Shown: one piece after another, positions 34,564 through 44,342 of the stretch
How positions within the stretch are numbered: position 1 is the first letter of the stretch
Layout of the letters: each line of letters opens with the position of its first letter
NCBI GenBank assembly: GCA_029984855.1
Contig: JARQZL010000038.1
Span: 1 to 64,000 of the forward strand
Length of the DNA: 64,000 bases
Origin: Archaeoglobales archaeon
Lineage (GTDB): Archaea; Halobacteriota; Archaeoglobi; Archaeoglobales; Archaeoglobaceae
Reading direction: 5' to 3'
Position numbers and translations under genes: made by a program
Notes under the pieces: model-generated
What the model was told of the DNA's origin: nothing
Database searches by the model: none
What the model saw: only the letters and a program-made list of their open reading frames with translations

Positions 34564-35267
34564 TTTTCGAAGAACTCCTCCATGCTTCTGTATTCTTTGC
34601 GGCCTGCCATGGGATTTTCTATAACTCTGATTACTCTTCCGGGTCTTGGCGATAGAACAACAATTTTTTTACTCAGAAAAACAGCCTCTTCTACGCTGTG
34701 GGTGACAAGGAGCATTGTAAGCCTTTCTTTCATCCATAGCTCAAGCAGGAAGTTTTGAAGTTTTTCTCTTGAAAGGGCATCGAGAGAAGAGAATGGCTCA
34801 TCCATCAGCATTATCCTCGGTTTTATTGCGAGAGCTCTTGCAAAGGCGACTCTCTGCTGCATTCCACCTGAAAGTTGCTTTGGATAGTAATTCTCGAAGC
34901 CTTCAAGCCCCAGTCTTTCAAGTATCTGTCTTGCAGCATTTCTTGCTCTCCCTTTTTTCATGCCCCTTATCTCAAGCCCTAAGGCTACGTTCTCCATCAC
35001 GGTTTTCCACGGGAAAAGCCCGTAGTTTTGAAGGATTAAAGCAGCATTTTTCGGTGGAGAGGTAACTTCTTTCCCCTCAATTATCGCTTTTCCTTCCGTA
35101 CTCTTAAGTAAACCTGAAAAAATGAAGAGCAGAGTTGTTTTTCCGCAGCCTGATGGGCCTATTATTGTACAGCTCCCACCTTTCTCCACGCTGAAGCTAA
35201 CGTCTTTTATGGCCCTCGTTCCATTGGGATAAATCATTCCGAGCCTTACAGCCTCTAAGACAGCCAT
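34527..35267 (-). CDS. ABC transporter ATP-binding protein (NitT/TauT/SsuB type)
   Basis: IIGPSGCGKTTLL, LSGGMQQRVAFARALA, LMDEPFSSLD. Confidence 0.94.
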   Translation of the reverse strand: MAVLEAVRLGMIYPNGTRAIKDVSFSVEKGGSCTIIGPSGCGKTTLLFIFSGLLKSTEGKAIIEGKEVTSPPKNAALILQNYGLFPWKTVMENVALGLEIRGMKKGRARNAARQILERLGLEGFENYYPKQLSGGMQQRVAFARALAIKPRIMLMDEPFSSLDALSREKLQNFLLELWMKERLTMLLVTHSVEEAVFLSKKIVVLSPRPGRVIRVIENPMAGRKEYRSMEEFFEKCREVRKSVGAI

Positions 35268-36199
35268 ACAACCGCTTTTTCATAGGGTATCTCTTTTTTC
35301 AGCAATCCCTTCTCCATCGCCCACTCGTGCACTTCTTTGTAGAATTCTTCTGGATATGGCTGTGGTTGTGGATATACAGGCATCCTGTAGGTCTTGGTTA
35401 CATCAGCCGGAATTCTCGCCCTCTCTATGAACTTCTGCCTGTAGTTAGCGGGATTTGCGTTTATTCTTTTAACAGCCTCTCCGTACGCTTTCAGAAAGGC
35501 TTTTACTGCATCTGGCTTTGAATCGATAATGGCACCTCTGAACACTATTACCGTCTGGCTTATACTCCTGTTCATCATCGCATCACTTAAAATGAGCCTC
35601 GCACCCTTGGAGACTGCGAGACTCGCAAGAGGCTCTGGTAAGGTGGCAGCATCAACCTTACCTGCAAGCAGAGTTTGCATCCTTACGGGAATCTGCTTTA
35701 TAGGCACCTTTTCAACGTTTTTAACTCCATAGCTTTTGAGCATGATATCGGTGACGTACTCTATTATAGTGTTGCTCGATATTGCAATCTTTTTGCCCTC
35801 AAGATCTCCTACGCTGTTTATGCCCGAATTGGGGGCTGCAAGGATTGCAAAGACACCCTCTTCTGGTGTAGCGCCAAGGCAGAGAGAGACGATGCGCACA
35901 TCATAGCCAGCGTTGCGGAGCAGGATTACAGCGAGAGGATCAGCGATGCATGCGTCAATATCTCCCGACTCCAGAGCAGCATCTCTCTCGAGTGCACTCT
36001 GGAATGGAACTACTTCGACATCGATGCCGTACTTTGCAAATATTCCCTCATCTTTAGCAACGTAAACTGGAAATGTGTCCTCGATTGGCAGCAATCCTAC
36101 TCTTATTTTTGCTTTTTCACTTGGCTTCTCGGCAGGTTTCTCAGCACAGCCAGCAAAAAGCAGGACGATAGCAATCAGAACAAAGACTAACTTCCGCAT
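35255..36199 (-). CDS. ABC transporter substrate-binding lipoprotein (NMT1/ThiY/SsuA-like)
   Basis: Signal peptide with lipobox LLFAGC; KIRVGLLPIEDTFPVYVAKDEGIFAKYGIDVEVV. Confidence 0.88.
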   Translation of the reverse strand: MRKLVFVLIAIVLLFAGCAEKPAEKPSEKAKIRVGLLPIEDTFPVYVAKDEGIFAKYGIDVEVVPFQSALERDAALESGDIDACIADPLAVILLRNAGYDVRIVSLCLGATPEEGVFAILAAPNSGINSVGDLEGKKIAISSNTIIEYVTDIMLKSYGVKNVEKVPIKQIPVRMQTLLAGKVDAATLPEPLASLAVSKGARLILSDAMMNRSISQTVIVFRGAIIDSKPDAVKAFLKAYGEAVKRINANPANYRQKFIERARIPADVTKTYRMPVYPQPQPYPEEFYKEVHEWAMEKGLLKKEIPYEKAVVWLS

Positions 36200-36438
36200 A
36201 GAGTATGCTCGCCTGCATGGCTATAATACTTACGCAATTAAGGGCTTTCGAAATTGTCAGGTTAAAACCTAACGTTTTCGCTGGCTTTAAGTTTGGCTTT
36301 GTAATTCATACATCAAAACGGCGGGAAGGTGAAAGTTTGAAAAAGGCGTTGGATGATTATTCGAGTAGAGTAACCGCAGATGTTTTTTATTTGTAGATTG
36401 TCTTGAAAATTACAGGCGCTCGGTTACAGGTGCTCGGC

Positions 36439-37032
36439 ATGGATAAGGTGAAAATTGACAGGAAAGCTTTGTTTGCTTTAGCCTCAGAAACGAGAATTGA
36501 AATACTCAAAAAGCTCAACGAGAGGCGAATGACCTTAACCGAACTATCAAAGGAGCTGAATATATCAAAAACAGCCGTTAAAGAGCACCTCGACAAACTC
36601 GTGCAGGCTGGATTGATAAAAAAGATGGATGAGGGAAGGAAGTGGTTATACTACGAGCTTACAGGGGAAGGAAGGAGAATCCTGCACCCTGAGGATAAAA
36701 CAAAGATTATTTTGCTGCTATCCTCTGCCATAGCAAGCATAACCGGTGGTTTGTTCGAACTGTACAGGTACTTTTCATTCCAGTTGTATGCTCCCCCTGC
36801 TCTCCCGGTTCCAACCCCAACGCCTACTCCTATACCAACAACCCCGGCTCCAACCCCTACAGCACCCAAGGGGGGTACACCAGCCATACCGGCACCAACA
36901 CAGCCTATGCCAGTAACACCAAGAGTAACTCCAGCAGCTCAAATTGCACCAGAAGTGCATTTACTTGCTTGTATAGCTTTAATTGCACTCGGAATAGTCA
37001 TTCTGATCTATCTCAGAAAATCAGCCCAGTAG
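36439..37032 (+). CDS. ArsR-like HTH regulator with Pro/Thr-rich linker and C-terminal transmembrane helix
   Basis: KALFALASETRIEILKKLNERRMTLTELSKELNISKTAVKEHLDKLVQAGLI; PVPTPTPTPIPTTPAPTPTAP linker; HLLACIALIALGIVILIYLRK. Confidence 0.85.
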   Translation: MDKVKIDRKALFALASETRIEILKKLNERRMTLTELSKELNISKTAVKEHLDKLVQAGLIKKMDEGRKWLYYELTGEGRRILHPEDKTKIILLLSSAIASITGGLFELYRYFSFQLYAPPALPVPTPTPTPIPTTPAPTPTAPKGGTPAIPAPTQPMPVTPRVTPAAQIAPEVHLLACIALIALGIVILIYLRKSAQ

Positions 37033-37857
37033 ATGCTGCCCATCACAGCTTTTGGCCTTAAATTTAAAGCCTTCTCTGCAGAACGCACAGCTTATGCCCA
37101 ATTCATCGCATATGCTTTCTACTTTTCTCAGAATCTTCGAGCGCATTGATTCGGGCAGATACCAGGAGTTCTGGATCTTCTCACCCATTTCGAAGTAGAG
37201 CCTTCTGTATTGCTCCTCAAGCCACGGAAGTGCCGATACTATCCTCCTGAAGGAGTCACCCCTGAGCTTCAGCGTTGATGTTACAACGTGATCAACAAAG
37301 TCGCACCTCCTCAACACCTCTTCAACCTCGCTCTCATTAATGAAGGGCAGAACGGGGTCAAGGCGAAGCACAACGGGAATTCCAGCATCTTTTAATTTCT
37401 CCATTGCCTCAATCCTTTTCTCTGGCATGGGGGCCTGAGGCTCAATTATCTTTGCATACTTGAACCCGGTAACCGTAACGCTGACACAGCAGTTCATCTC
37501 CGAAAGGATGTCTGCATCTCTTGCAACGATGTCGCTCTTCGTTACAACGAGAAGTTTGACTCCGTAATCCTTCATCAACTCGATGCATTTCCTCGTTATT
37601 TTATATTCCCTCTCAACGGGTGGATAAGGATCGGAGCTGTTTGACATCGAGATAGGCTTTTTTAAATCTAACCTCTTCAAGTCCTTTTCCAGCCTTATAA
37701 GCAGTTTCTCCTTCAGGCGCACATTACCGAAGTGAGGGATATACGTTGCGTAGCAGTAAAGACAGCCGTGCATGCACCCTGTGTAGGGGTTGAACGAGTA
37801 CTTCTTTCCGCACGTACACAGCTTCGACTTCCAGGGGTCAAACGGATTTATAACCAT
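37021..37857 (-). CDS. radical SAM protein (SPL/SplB-like)
   Basis: NPYTGCMHGCLYCYATY CxxxCxxC motif; SNSSDPYPPVEREYKITR; C-terminal Cys cluster. Confidence 0.87.
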   Translation of the reverse strand: MVINPFDPWKSKLCTCGKKYSFNPYTGCMHGCLYCYATYIPHFGNVRLKEKLLIRLEKDLKRLDLKKPISMSNSSDPYPPVEREYKITRKCIELMKDYGVKLLVVTKSDIVARDADILSEMNCCVSVTVTGFKYAKIIEPQAPMPEKRIEAMEKLKDAGIPVVLRLDPVLPFINESEVEEVLRRCDFVDHVVTSTLKLRGDSFRRIVSALPWLEEQYRRLYFEMGEKIQNSWYLPESMRSKILRKVESICDELGISCAFCREGFKFKAKSCDGQHLLG

Positions 37858-37858
37858 A

Positions 37859-38380
37859 TTAGAAGTACAAATCAGGGTTTATCCAGGGGATGAGAGCCAT
37901 TGTAACCGCTATGCTTGTAAGCCAGCTCCTAGTTATCAACCCCTTCGTCAGGTAGCCTATTGCTCCCTGCTTTTCACCAAGCCTCTCGATGCCCGTAAGT
38001 TGAGACATGACATCTCCAACTTCCTTGCCCCTCAGCACCTCCTTAATTACGGTTGAGGGATATTCGAATCCGGGCCCGAAGCCAATCGTTGTGCAGGAGC
38101 CATTGTATATGGCGGCAACCTGAATATCGAGGTAGCCGGTTATCGCATCTTTCAGACTGAACAGACCCGCTTCAATTCCAACGCTGAAGTCAAGGTCTTC
38201 GCTGTAGGCATTAAAAGCCCTGTTCATTGCTCCTTTAACTGTTTCAGCATTGAAGGGCTGGTCAGAAACACCAGAGTTAACGCTCCTCGCTTCAACTACA
38301 ACATCTTCAAAAAACTGCTGGAATGCAATTTTAACTCCTTCAACCTTCACCGGATTTGAGGAACCAACAGCAACTTTCAC
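37859..38380 (-). CDS. inosine/xanthosine triphosphatase (DUF84/YjjX family)
   Basis: KVAVGSSNPVKVEGVKIAF, FSVGIEAGLF, IGYLTKGLITR. Confidence 0.88.
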   Translation of the reverse strand: MKVAVGSSNPVKVEGVKIAFQQFFEDVVVEARSVNSGVSDQPFNAETVKGAMNRAFNAYSEDLDFSVGIEAGLFSLKDAITGYLDIQVAAIYNGSCTTIGFGPGFEYPSTVIKEVLRGKEVGDVMSQLTGIERLGEKQGAIGYLTKGLITRSWLTSIAVTMALIPWINPDLYF

Positions 38381-38823
38381 CTTATCAGCCTTCCATAGCG
38401 GTCTATTTCTCCCCTTTTTATTCTTGTTGCAGAAATGGGATTGCCGTCTTCAGATTTAACCCATTCAACCCGTACTATCTCTATCTCTTTTTTTCCCAGC
38501 TCTTTCCTCTTTTTGTTTATCATCTCCGCAACGCCGTAAGTTTCCGGCGACACAACAATGCAGTCAAAATCAACTTCAAGAGTTTTGCCGTACGCATCCT
38601 CTATCCTTACTATTTCTGGCTCAAAGCCATAGCTCCTGAGCATGTACTGTCTAAGGTTTTCAGCACGTATCTCATAAGGTAGAACGGAGCGCAATCTCTT
38701 CCTTGCAAGCTCATCGCTGGTAACACCTATGGTTACTTCTCCAAGGTTTACAGCAACATCTATGAGTTTCTTGTGCCCCTCATGGAGGGGCTCGAATGTT
38801 CCACCGAGGGCGACCTTCTTCAT
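38377..38823 (-). CDS. coaD: phosphopantetheine adenylyltransferase (archaeal CoaD)
   Basis: KKVALGGTFEPLHEGHKKLI, ISATRIKRGEID. Confidence 0.92.
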   Translation of the reverse strand: MKKVALGGTFEPLHEGHKKLIDVAVNLGEVTIGVTSDELARKRLRSVLPYEIRAENLRQYMLRSYGFEPEIVRIEDAYGKTLEVDFDCIVVSPETYGVAEMINKKRKELGKKEIEIVRVEWVKSEDGNPISATRIKRGEIDRYGRLIR

Positions 38824-38829
38824 CTGCTT

Positions 38830-39138
38830 TCACTTCACAGCATTCAGAATTATTGAGTATATCTCATTAGTGAGGTGTATGCCGTTAAGCTCCAGAAGAA
38901 GGTTTATTACTGCACCGATTATTGCACCGACGATCAACGAGGAGATAGCTCTTATCTTGATTATCAGTATTACTGCAGCTACCAGCAGCACGAGCGTTGA
39001 TGCAGCATTTATCTGTGAAAGCTGCGTGGCAGCCTCACTAATCGCAGCATTCATGGTACTGAAAAGCGTTGCTATTCCGCTCATTCCAAAAAGAAAACCT
39101 ATCACCACGCCAATCAGTGTTGGAACAGTGTCTCCCAT
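38830..39138 (-). CDS. small hypothetical membrane protein
   Basis: Two or three predicted TM segments; directly upstream of coaD on the same strand. Confidence 0.6.
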   Translation of the reverse strand: MGDTVPTLIGVVIGFLFGMSGIATLFSTMNAAISEAATQLSQINAASTLVLLVAAVILIIKIRAISSLIVGAIIGAVINLLLELNGIHLTNEIYSIILNAVK

Positions 39139-39310
39139 GTTAGTGGAGACAGAACAGGTAATAAAAAATTTCCGTCTATGACATGATCGAGTGGCTTACA
39201 GGGATACAACCCTAAATCGATAATTTAATCAGGTCCTGATTTTCTGCTTGGCTCACAATCCAGAAGCTTTATTTGCCTTCTCTCGATAAAACGATGGGGG
39301 TGATGTTTTA

Positions 39311-40981
39311 ATGAAAATAGTTGTCATAGGTGGAGGGGCTGCTGGACTTAAAGCGGCTGCAAGGGCGAGAAGGAGAGATGAAGAGGCAGAAATAACTGTT
39401 ATTGAAGCAGGAGAGTACGCTTCACTCTCTCGGTGTGGTCTGCCGTACTATGTTGAGGGCTTCGTTCATGAAATAGAGAACCTCTTGGAGACTACATATG
39501 GAGCAACGAGAACTCCAGAATTCTTCAAAGAGACAAAGAACATAGATCTATTCACAAATACTAAAGCAAATCGGATTGACCGCGTTAAAAAAGTAGTTGA
39601 AATTGAAAGAGATGGAAAAACTGACGAAATTCCGTACGACTACCTTGTTATAGCAACAGGTTCGAGTCCGACGAAGCCGCCAATTCCTGGAATCGATGCA
39701 GAAGGCGTCGTTAACCTCCATTCTGTAGAAGATGCTGAAAAAATCATCGAGTTATGGGAAGAAGAGGCTGAGGATGCAGTGGTAATCGGTGGTGGGCTTG
39801 TTGGGATGGAGAGCGCAGAAGCACTTTCAAGGCTGGACATTAATGTTACGCTGGTTGAGATGATGCCTCATGTGCTTCCAGCGTGTCTGGATGCTGAAGT
39901 TGCGGCCCTCGTCGAAGCACATCTGAGGGAAAATGACGTTAAAGTCCTCGTAGACTCAAGAGTTGAAGAAATTATTGCCAATGACGGAGCGGTTTCTGGA
40001 GTAAAGGTTAACGGCAGCATCATACCTGCACAGCTTGTTCTCGTCGCTACTGGAGTTAAGCCCGATGTAAAACTTGCGAGAGATTGTGGTATTGAAATTG
40101 GAGAAACGGGAGCAATAAAGGTTAACGAGTATCTACAAACGAGCGATAAGAGCGTATATGCCGGCGGAGATTGTGTTGAGAACAGGCATCTCCTTACCGG
40201 GAAGTCTGTGTATATCCCACTCGGCTCGACTGCAAACAAACATGGCAGGGTTATAGGTGACAATGTCACCGGCGGAAAATCTACGTTTCCTGGAGTGCTT
40301 GGGACTGTAATCTTTAAGGTGTTCGATTTCACGGTGGCAAGAACAGGTCTTACGGAGAGAGAAGCAAAACAGCTTGGCTATGATGTAATAACTGCTGTAG
40401 CTCCTACTCCAGATAGATTCCATTACTATCCCGGTCAGAAGCCCATAAGGGTGAAAATAGTTGCCGACAAAAGTGGAAAACTGCTGGGCGCTCAGGCTGT
40501 TGGACTGGGTGTTGTTGATAAGAGAATTGATGTGCTTGCAACGGCAATACAGATGAACGCTACAATAGACGACGTTGCAAACCTTGATCTTGCATACGCT
40601 CCGCCATTCTCGATGGCTCTCGATACCGTTATAGCTGCTGCAAACATAGCGAGAAACAAGAGAGATCGTCTGATTGAAAGCATATCTCCTGAAGAGCTTA
40701 AAAAGAAAATTGAAAGCAACGAGGACTTTGCAATTCTTGATGTGAGAACTGAGAAGGAAGCAGCGGGAAATCCCCTCAGTGATGACAGGGTCATCCATAT
40801 CCCTCTTGACAGATTGCGCAGGTCGATAAATGAGCTGCCTATGGATAAGGAGATATACACAGTATGCCAAGTTGGAGGGAGAGGTTACGAAGCTGCAAGA
40901 TTCCTCAGGCAGAAGGGCTTTAACACAAGAATGGTCGATGGAGGAATGGCAATTCTTTCAGTTCTGCTTAAGAAGCCTTAA
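39311..40981 (+). CDS. FAD-dependent CoA-disulfide reductase/NADH oxidase-like protein with C-terminal rhodanese domain
   Basis: IVVIGGGAAGLKAAARARR, SLSRCGLPYYV, VYAGGDCVE; C-terminal FAILDVRTEKE...YTVCQVGGRGYEAARFL. Confidence 0.92.
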   Translation: MKIVVIGGGAAGLKAAARARRRDEEAEITVIEAGEYASLSRCGLPYYVEGFVHEIENLLETTYGATRTPEFFKETKNIDLFTNTKANRIDRVKKVVEIERDGKTDEIPYDYLVIATGSSPTKPPIPGIDAEGVVNLHSVEDAEKIIELWEEEAEDAVVIGGGLVGMESAEALSRLDINVTLVEMMPHVLPACLDAEVAALVEAHLRENDVKVLVDSRVEEIIANDGAVSGVKVNGSIIPAQLVLVATGVKPDVKLARDCGIEIGETGAIKVNEYLQTSDKSVYAGGDCVENRHLLTGKSVYIPLGSTANKHGRVIGDNVTGGKSTFPGVLGTVIFKVFDFTVARTGLTEREAKQLGYDVITAVAPTPDRFHYYPGQKPIRVKIVADKSGKLLGAQAVGLGVVDKRIDVLATAIQMNATIDDVANLDLAYAPPFSMALDTVIAAANIARNKRDRLIESISPEELKKKIESNEDFAILDVRTEKEAAGNPLSDDRVIHIPLDRLRRSINELPMDKEIYTVCQVGGRGYEAARFLRQKGFNTRMVDGGMAILSVLLKKP

Positions 40982-41006
40982 TCAGCCTTTTGGGAAAGGT
41001 GAAAGC

Positions 41007-41882
41007 ATGAAGGTTGGATTCATTGGTGCTGGGAGAATTGGCTCAACCTCGGCATTCACGTGCCTGCTCAATATGGACACTGACATTGCCCTGGTTGATC
41101 TCATCGAGGATCTTGCTGTTGGGGAAGCAATGGATTTAAGTCATGCTGCATCAGCATTTGGAAAATTTCCCGAAATTAAAGGGGGTTCAGACTACTCACT
41201 GCTGAAAGGAAGTGAAGTTGTTGTTGTTTCTGCGGGTCTTGCAAGAAAGCCGGGAATGACGAGGTTAGACCTTGCAGCGAAGAATGCAGGAATAATAAAA
41301 GAAATAGCAAAGAAGATTACCACTCATGCACCAGAAAGTAAAATCATCGTTGTAACAAATCCCATGGACGTTATGACCTATATAATGTGGAGGGAGAGCG
41401 GAAAGGCAAGAAACGAAGTGGTCGGGATGGGAGGATTGCTCGACTCCTCTCGTTTAAGGAACACGCTGAATGAGAGAGGTGTGAAGGCTGAGAAGGTATT
41501 CATCTTGGGGGAGCATGGTGACAGCATGTTTGTTGCGAAAAGCATTGCTAACATAAGAGTTAACTGGGATGACGTTCTTCAGGAAACGAGAAATGTAGCT
41601 GCAGAAGTGATAAGGAGGAAGGGGGCAACGTTTTTCGGGCCTGCAGTATGCATTTACAGAATGGTGAAAGCAATTGTTGAGGATACAAAGGAGGAGATAC
41701 CTGCAAGCACGGTTCTGCATGGTGAATACGGAATAAGCGATGTGGCTGTAGGAGTCCCGCTCATTCTCGGTAAAAATGGGGTGGAGAGGATAGTTGAGTA
41801 CGAGCTCTCTAACGAAGAACTTAAAGCGCTTCGAAACTGTGCAGAGATCCTCAGAGAGAGACTTGTTGAGCTTGGATATTAG
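41007..41882 (+). CDS. mdh: malate dehydrogenase (Archaeoglobus-type)
   Basis: MKVGFIGAGRIGSTSAFTCLL, LARKPGMTRLDLAAKNAGIIKEIAKK, VTNPMDVMTYIMW, GEHGDSMF; start refined to 41007. Confidence 0.94.
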   Translation: MKVGFIGAGRIGSTSAFTCLLNMDTDIALVDLIEDLAVGEAMDLSHAASAFGKFPEIKGGSDYSLLKGSEVVVVSAGLARKPGMTRLDLAAKNAGIIKEIAKKITTHAPESKIIVVTNPMDVMTYIMWRESGKARNEVVGMGGLLDSSRLRNTLNERGVKAEKVFILGEHGDSMFVAKSIANIRVNWDDVLQETRNVAAEVIRRKGATFFGPAVCIYRMVKAIVEDTKEEIPASTVLHGEYGISDVAVGVPLILGKNGVERIVEYELSNEELKALRNCAEILRERLVELGY

Positions 41883-41948
41883 AATGGACGATTTACTGCT
41901 ACGAGCTGCAAACACAAAGTTTAATAATTCTTAACTGTACAGAGAAAT

Positions 41949-42258
41949 GGTGGGCTAGGCTGGGGGGTTCGGCGTCCCCTGTAACCCGAAACCGTCGGAA
42001 TGCGGGAGCCGAAGCTGAGGGGAGGTCCGTTTAGCTGGGACGCAAGTCTCCTTCAGTCTCGTAGAGTCCCCGTCCTGGAGGGTCGTCGGTTACAGCTGGG
42101 CTGCCCGGAGGGGCTGTTCGCTGTATTTGCCGGGGAACAGGCTCAGGCCCGGAAGGGAGCAGGCCAATCTCGGACGCACGGCGCTTCCAGGGTAGCGGGG
42201 AGGAGAGACGGGAGGGGGCTTATCCCTGCAACGCGGATCGACCTGAGGCGTGCCCACC
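41949..42258 (+). ncRNA. signal recognition particle 7S RNA (archaeal SRP RNA)
   Basis: 5' GGTGGGC pairs with 3' GCCCACC; archaeal-type GGGGGGTTCGGCGTCCCCTGTAACCCGAAACCG; helix 8 motif ggctcaggcccggaagggagcaggcc; GC-rich compared with its surroundings. Confidence 0.93.
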
Positions 42259-42316
42259 TCATTATGCTTTCTTTAGGTAAGTCAAATATATATAATTCTC
42301 AATCAAGCGCCAGGTA

Positions 42317-43381
42317 ATGAAGGTAGTGATGGCGTCTCCGTATTACCCTCCGCATATAGGAGGTGTTGAAATCCATACCAAGAACCTGGTTGAGGGGTTG
42401 AAACACAGGGGGCACGAGGTAATTACTATCTCGTCCATAGGGTCGGATATAGTCGTTCCATGTGTGGGAATTCCGTATTCTCCCATTCCTCTGAAGTTTC
42501 CGGATGTGAATGCGGATATCTACCATTCTCATGTTCCATCACCTTTTTTTGCAATAAGGCTTGCAGAACTTGCTGCACGCTATAAAAAACCACATGTTGT
42601 GACTTATCACAACGACGTTGTTGTGCCCTCGAGAGTTAATGGCTACCGTCTTCCTGCAGTTTTTGGAAGAAAAATAGAAGGAGCGAACGCCTCTTTTGTA
42701 AAGCCAGTTCTTGAAAAGGCAGACATGATACTTGCAACAACCCGCAGCTACGCCGGAACGTCTTCCATCCTCTTGGAATTTATCCGAAAAATCAGGATAG
42801 TTCCAAACGCCGTGAATCCGGAGAAGTTTGTTCCAGGAGAAATTGCAGGGGAGAGAGAACCAACAGTTCTTTATGTTGGCAGGCTTGTGGAGTACAAGGG
42901 TCTGTCGTTGCTCATAAAGGCCATAGCGGATGTGCAAAAGGAAATTAAGACCAGACTTGTTGTGGTTGGGGATGGAGAAGATAGAAGAACGTTTGAAGAA
43001 CTGGCACTGAAGCTTGGGGTTGATGCAGTGTTCACGGGGAAAATCCCAAAGAAGGAGGTGGTGGAGTGGATGAGGAGAGCAAGAGTACTTGTTCTTCCAT
43101 CCTTCTCAAGGCTGGAGGCTTTTGGTATAGTTCTGCTTGAAGCAATGGCATGTTCGACTCCAGTTATGGCTGCAGACATTCCGGGAGTCTCTGAAGTCGC
43201 ATCTGAAGGGGGAGTTACGTTTTCTGATGATAAAGAACTTGTTAAAAAGCTAAAACTGCTTCTGACGGATGATCGACTTGCAACAAAGCTGGGAAAAATG
43301 GGAAGAACAGCCGTTGAAAGAAAATTCAGCTGGAAAGTGGTTTTAGACAAAATAGAGAAAATCTATGGTGAACTGCTGTGA
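42317..43381 (+). CDS. glycosyltransferase family 4 protein
   Basis: PPHIGGVEIHTKNLVEGLKHRGHEV, YVGRLVEYKGL, PSFSRLEAFGIVLLEAMACSTPV. Confidence 0.92.
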   Translation: MKVVMASPYYPPHIGGVEIHTKNLVEGLKHRGHEVITISSIGSDIVVPCVGIPYSPIPLKFPDVNADIYHSHVPSPFFAIRLAELAARYKKPHVVTYHNDVVVPSRVNGYRLPAVFGRKIEGANASFVKPVLEKADMILATTRSYAGTSSILLEFIRKIRIVPNAVNPEKFVPGEIAGEREPTVLYVGRLVEYKGLSLLIKAIADVQKEIKTRLVVVGDGEDRRTFEELALKLGVDAVFTGKIPKKEVVEWMRRARVLVLPSFSRLEAFGIVLLEAMACSTPVMAADIPGVSEVASEGGVTFSDDKELVKKLKLLLTDDRLATKLGKMGRTAVERKFSWKVVLDKIEKIYGELL

Positions 43382-44334
43382 GAGTGGCAGTAATAGTCCC
43401 GGTATCACCCTACGAGCCGGTAGATATTATTGTTGATTCGGCAAGATGTATAAAAAACCTCGACTTCAGAAAGATGAACGTGAGAATAGTCTACGTGATT
43501 GACCTGAATGGAGAAAGCGATAGCAGGGCTGAAATACTAAAAAAAGAAGGTGTGGAAGTCCTTGAAAGAGCGACTACAAGAGGAAAAAGGGCTGGAGCCA
43601 TAAATGATGCCCTCAAACTGCTCAAGAACTTCAGGCCCAAGTACATTGCCATATTTGATGTTGATTCCCGTCCCGTCAGGGACTTCGTCGTCAAATGCAT
43701 AAGCCTGCTTGAAAAAGAACCGAACGCATATATTGCCTCCTCCCCACGCTATATATCAAATGCTGTAAACCTCGTCTCCAGCACTGTGAGTGCAGAGTAT
43801 CTTCTGATAAACTTCTTACTGAAGAAGACGGGATTCAGGCAATTTAACGGACTTATAGGTGTGCTGAGGGCAGATCCTCTTTTCAGATACGGGCTTAAAG
43901 AGGATGCCATTACCGAGGATGCAGACTTCGCAACCAGGATGCATGCAAAACGCTTTACAGCGTTGCTTGTTGATACCGCTGTGTATGAGCAGGCCCCATT
44001 GACATGGCGGGATTTACTTGAACAGCGTAAGAGGTGGTACTATGGAGGGCTTCAACTCTGGAGGTACTGGAAGGATGTGAGAGGGGGAAGTTCTGAATTT
44101 ATTTTCAGCTGGATAATGGCACTAACTCTCACTTATTTTACCGGCTTATTTCTCCCCTTAATTCTACTTTCACCCCCTCTGATAGTCTACAAATTCCGAA
44201 ACGTTAAAAAAATCTCGGTCTCGATTGGTCTGCTGGTGCATGCATTAATTCTACAGTATGCAGCAATTAAAGCGATGTTAAACTTTATCAGAAGAAAAGA
44301 GATATGCTGGGAAGGCCTCCGGAGAAGTTTATAG
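43378..44334 (+). CDS. glycosyltransferase family 2 protein with C-terminal TM segments
   Basis: FDVDSRPV (DxD), EDADFATRM, QRKRWYYGGLQ (QxxRW). Confidence 0.9.
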   Translation: MRVAVIVPVSPYEPVDIIVDSARCIKNLDFRKMNVRIVYVIDLNGESDSRAEILKKEGVEVLERATTRGKRAGAINDALKLLKNFRPKYIAIFDVDSRPVRDFVVKCISLLEKEPNAYIASSPRYISNAVNLVSSTVSAEYLLINFLLKKTGFRQFNGLIGVLRADPLFRYGLKEDAITEDADFATRMHAKRFTALLVDTAVYEQAPLTWRDLLEQRKRWYYGGLQLWRYWKDVRGGSSEFIFSWIMALTLTYFTGLFLPLILLSPPLIVYKFRNVKKISVSIGLLVHALILQYAAIKAMLNFIRRKEICWEGLRRSL

Positions 44335-44342
44335 GTGGCAGC

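Noticed and set aside
36229-36275. Short AGGTT-AA-AACCT inverted repeat in the HTH-TM upstream region
   Set aside because: Only 5-bp arms in AT-rich DNA; expected by chance and not strong enough to call an operator.
36205-36396. 63-aa ORF in the intergenic region between the ABC importer and the HTH-TM gene
   Set aside because: Ends in a plausible-looking helix (ESLKKALDDYSSRVTADVFYL), but overlaps the likely divergent promoter region and has no recognisable family; not supportable without homologs.
40133-40870. 245-aa minus-strand ORF opposite the CoADR-rhodanese gene
   Set aside because: Antisense to a strongly supported CDS with no recognisable domain.
42000-42317. 105-aa ORF with Arg/Gly-rich sequence
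   Set aside because: Lies within the structured SRP 7S RNA; composition reflects the GC-rich RNA, not a protein.
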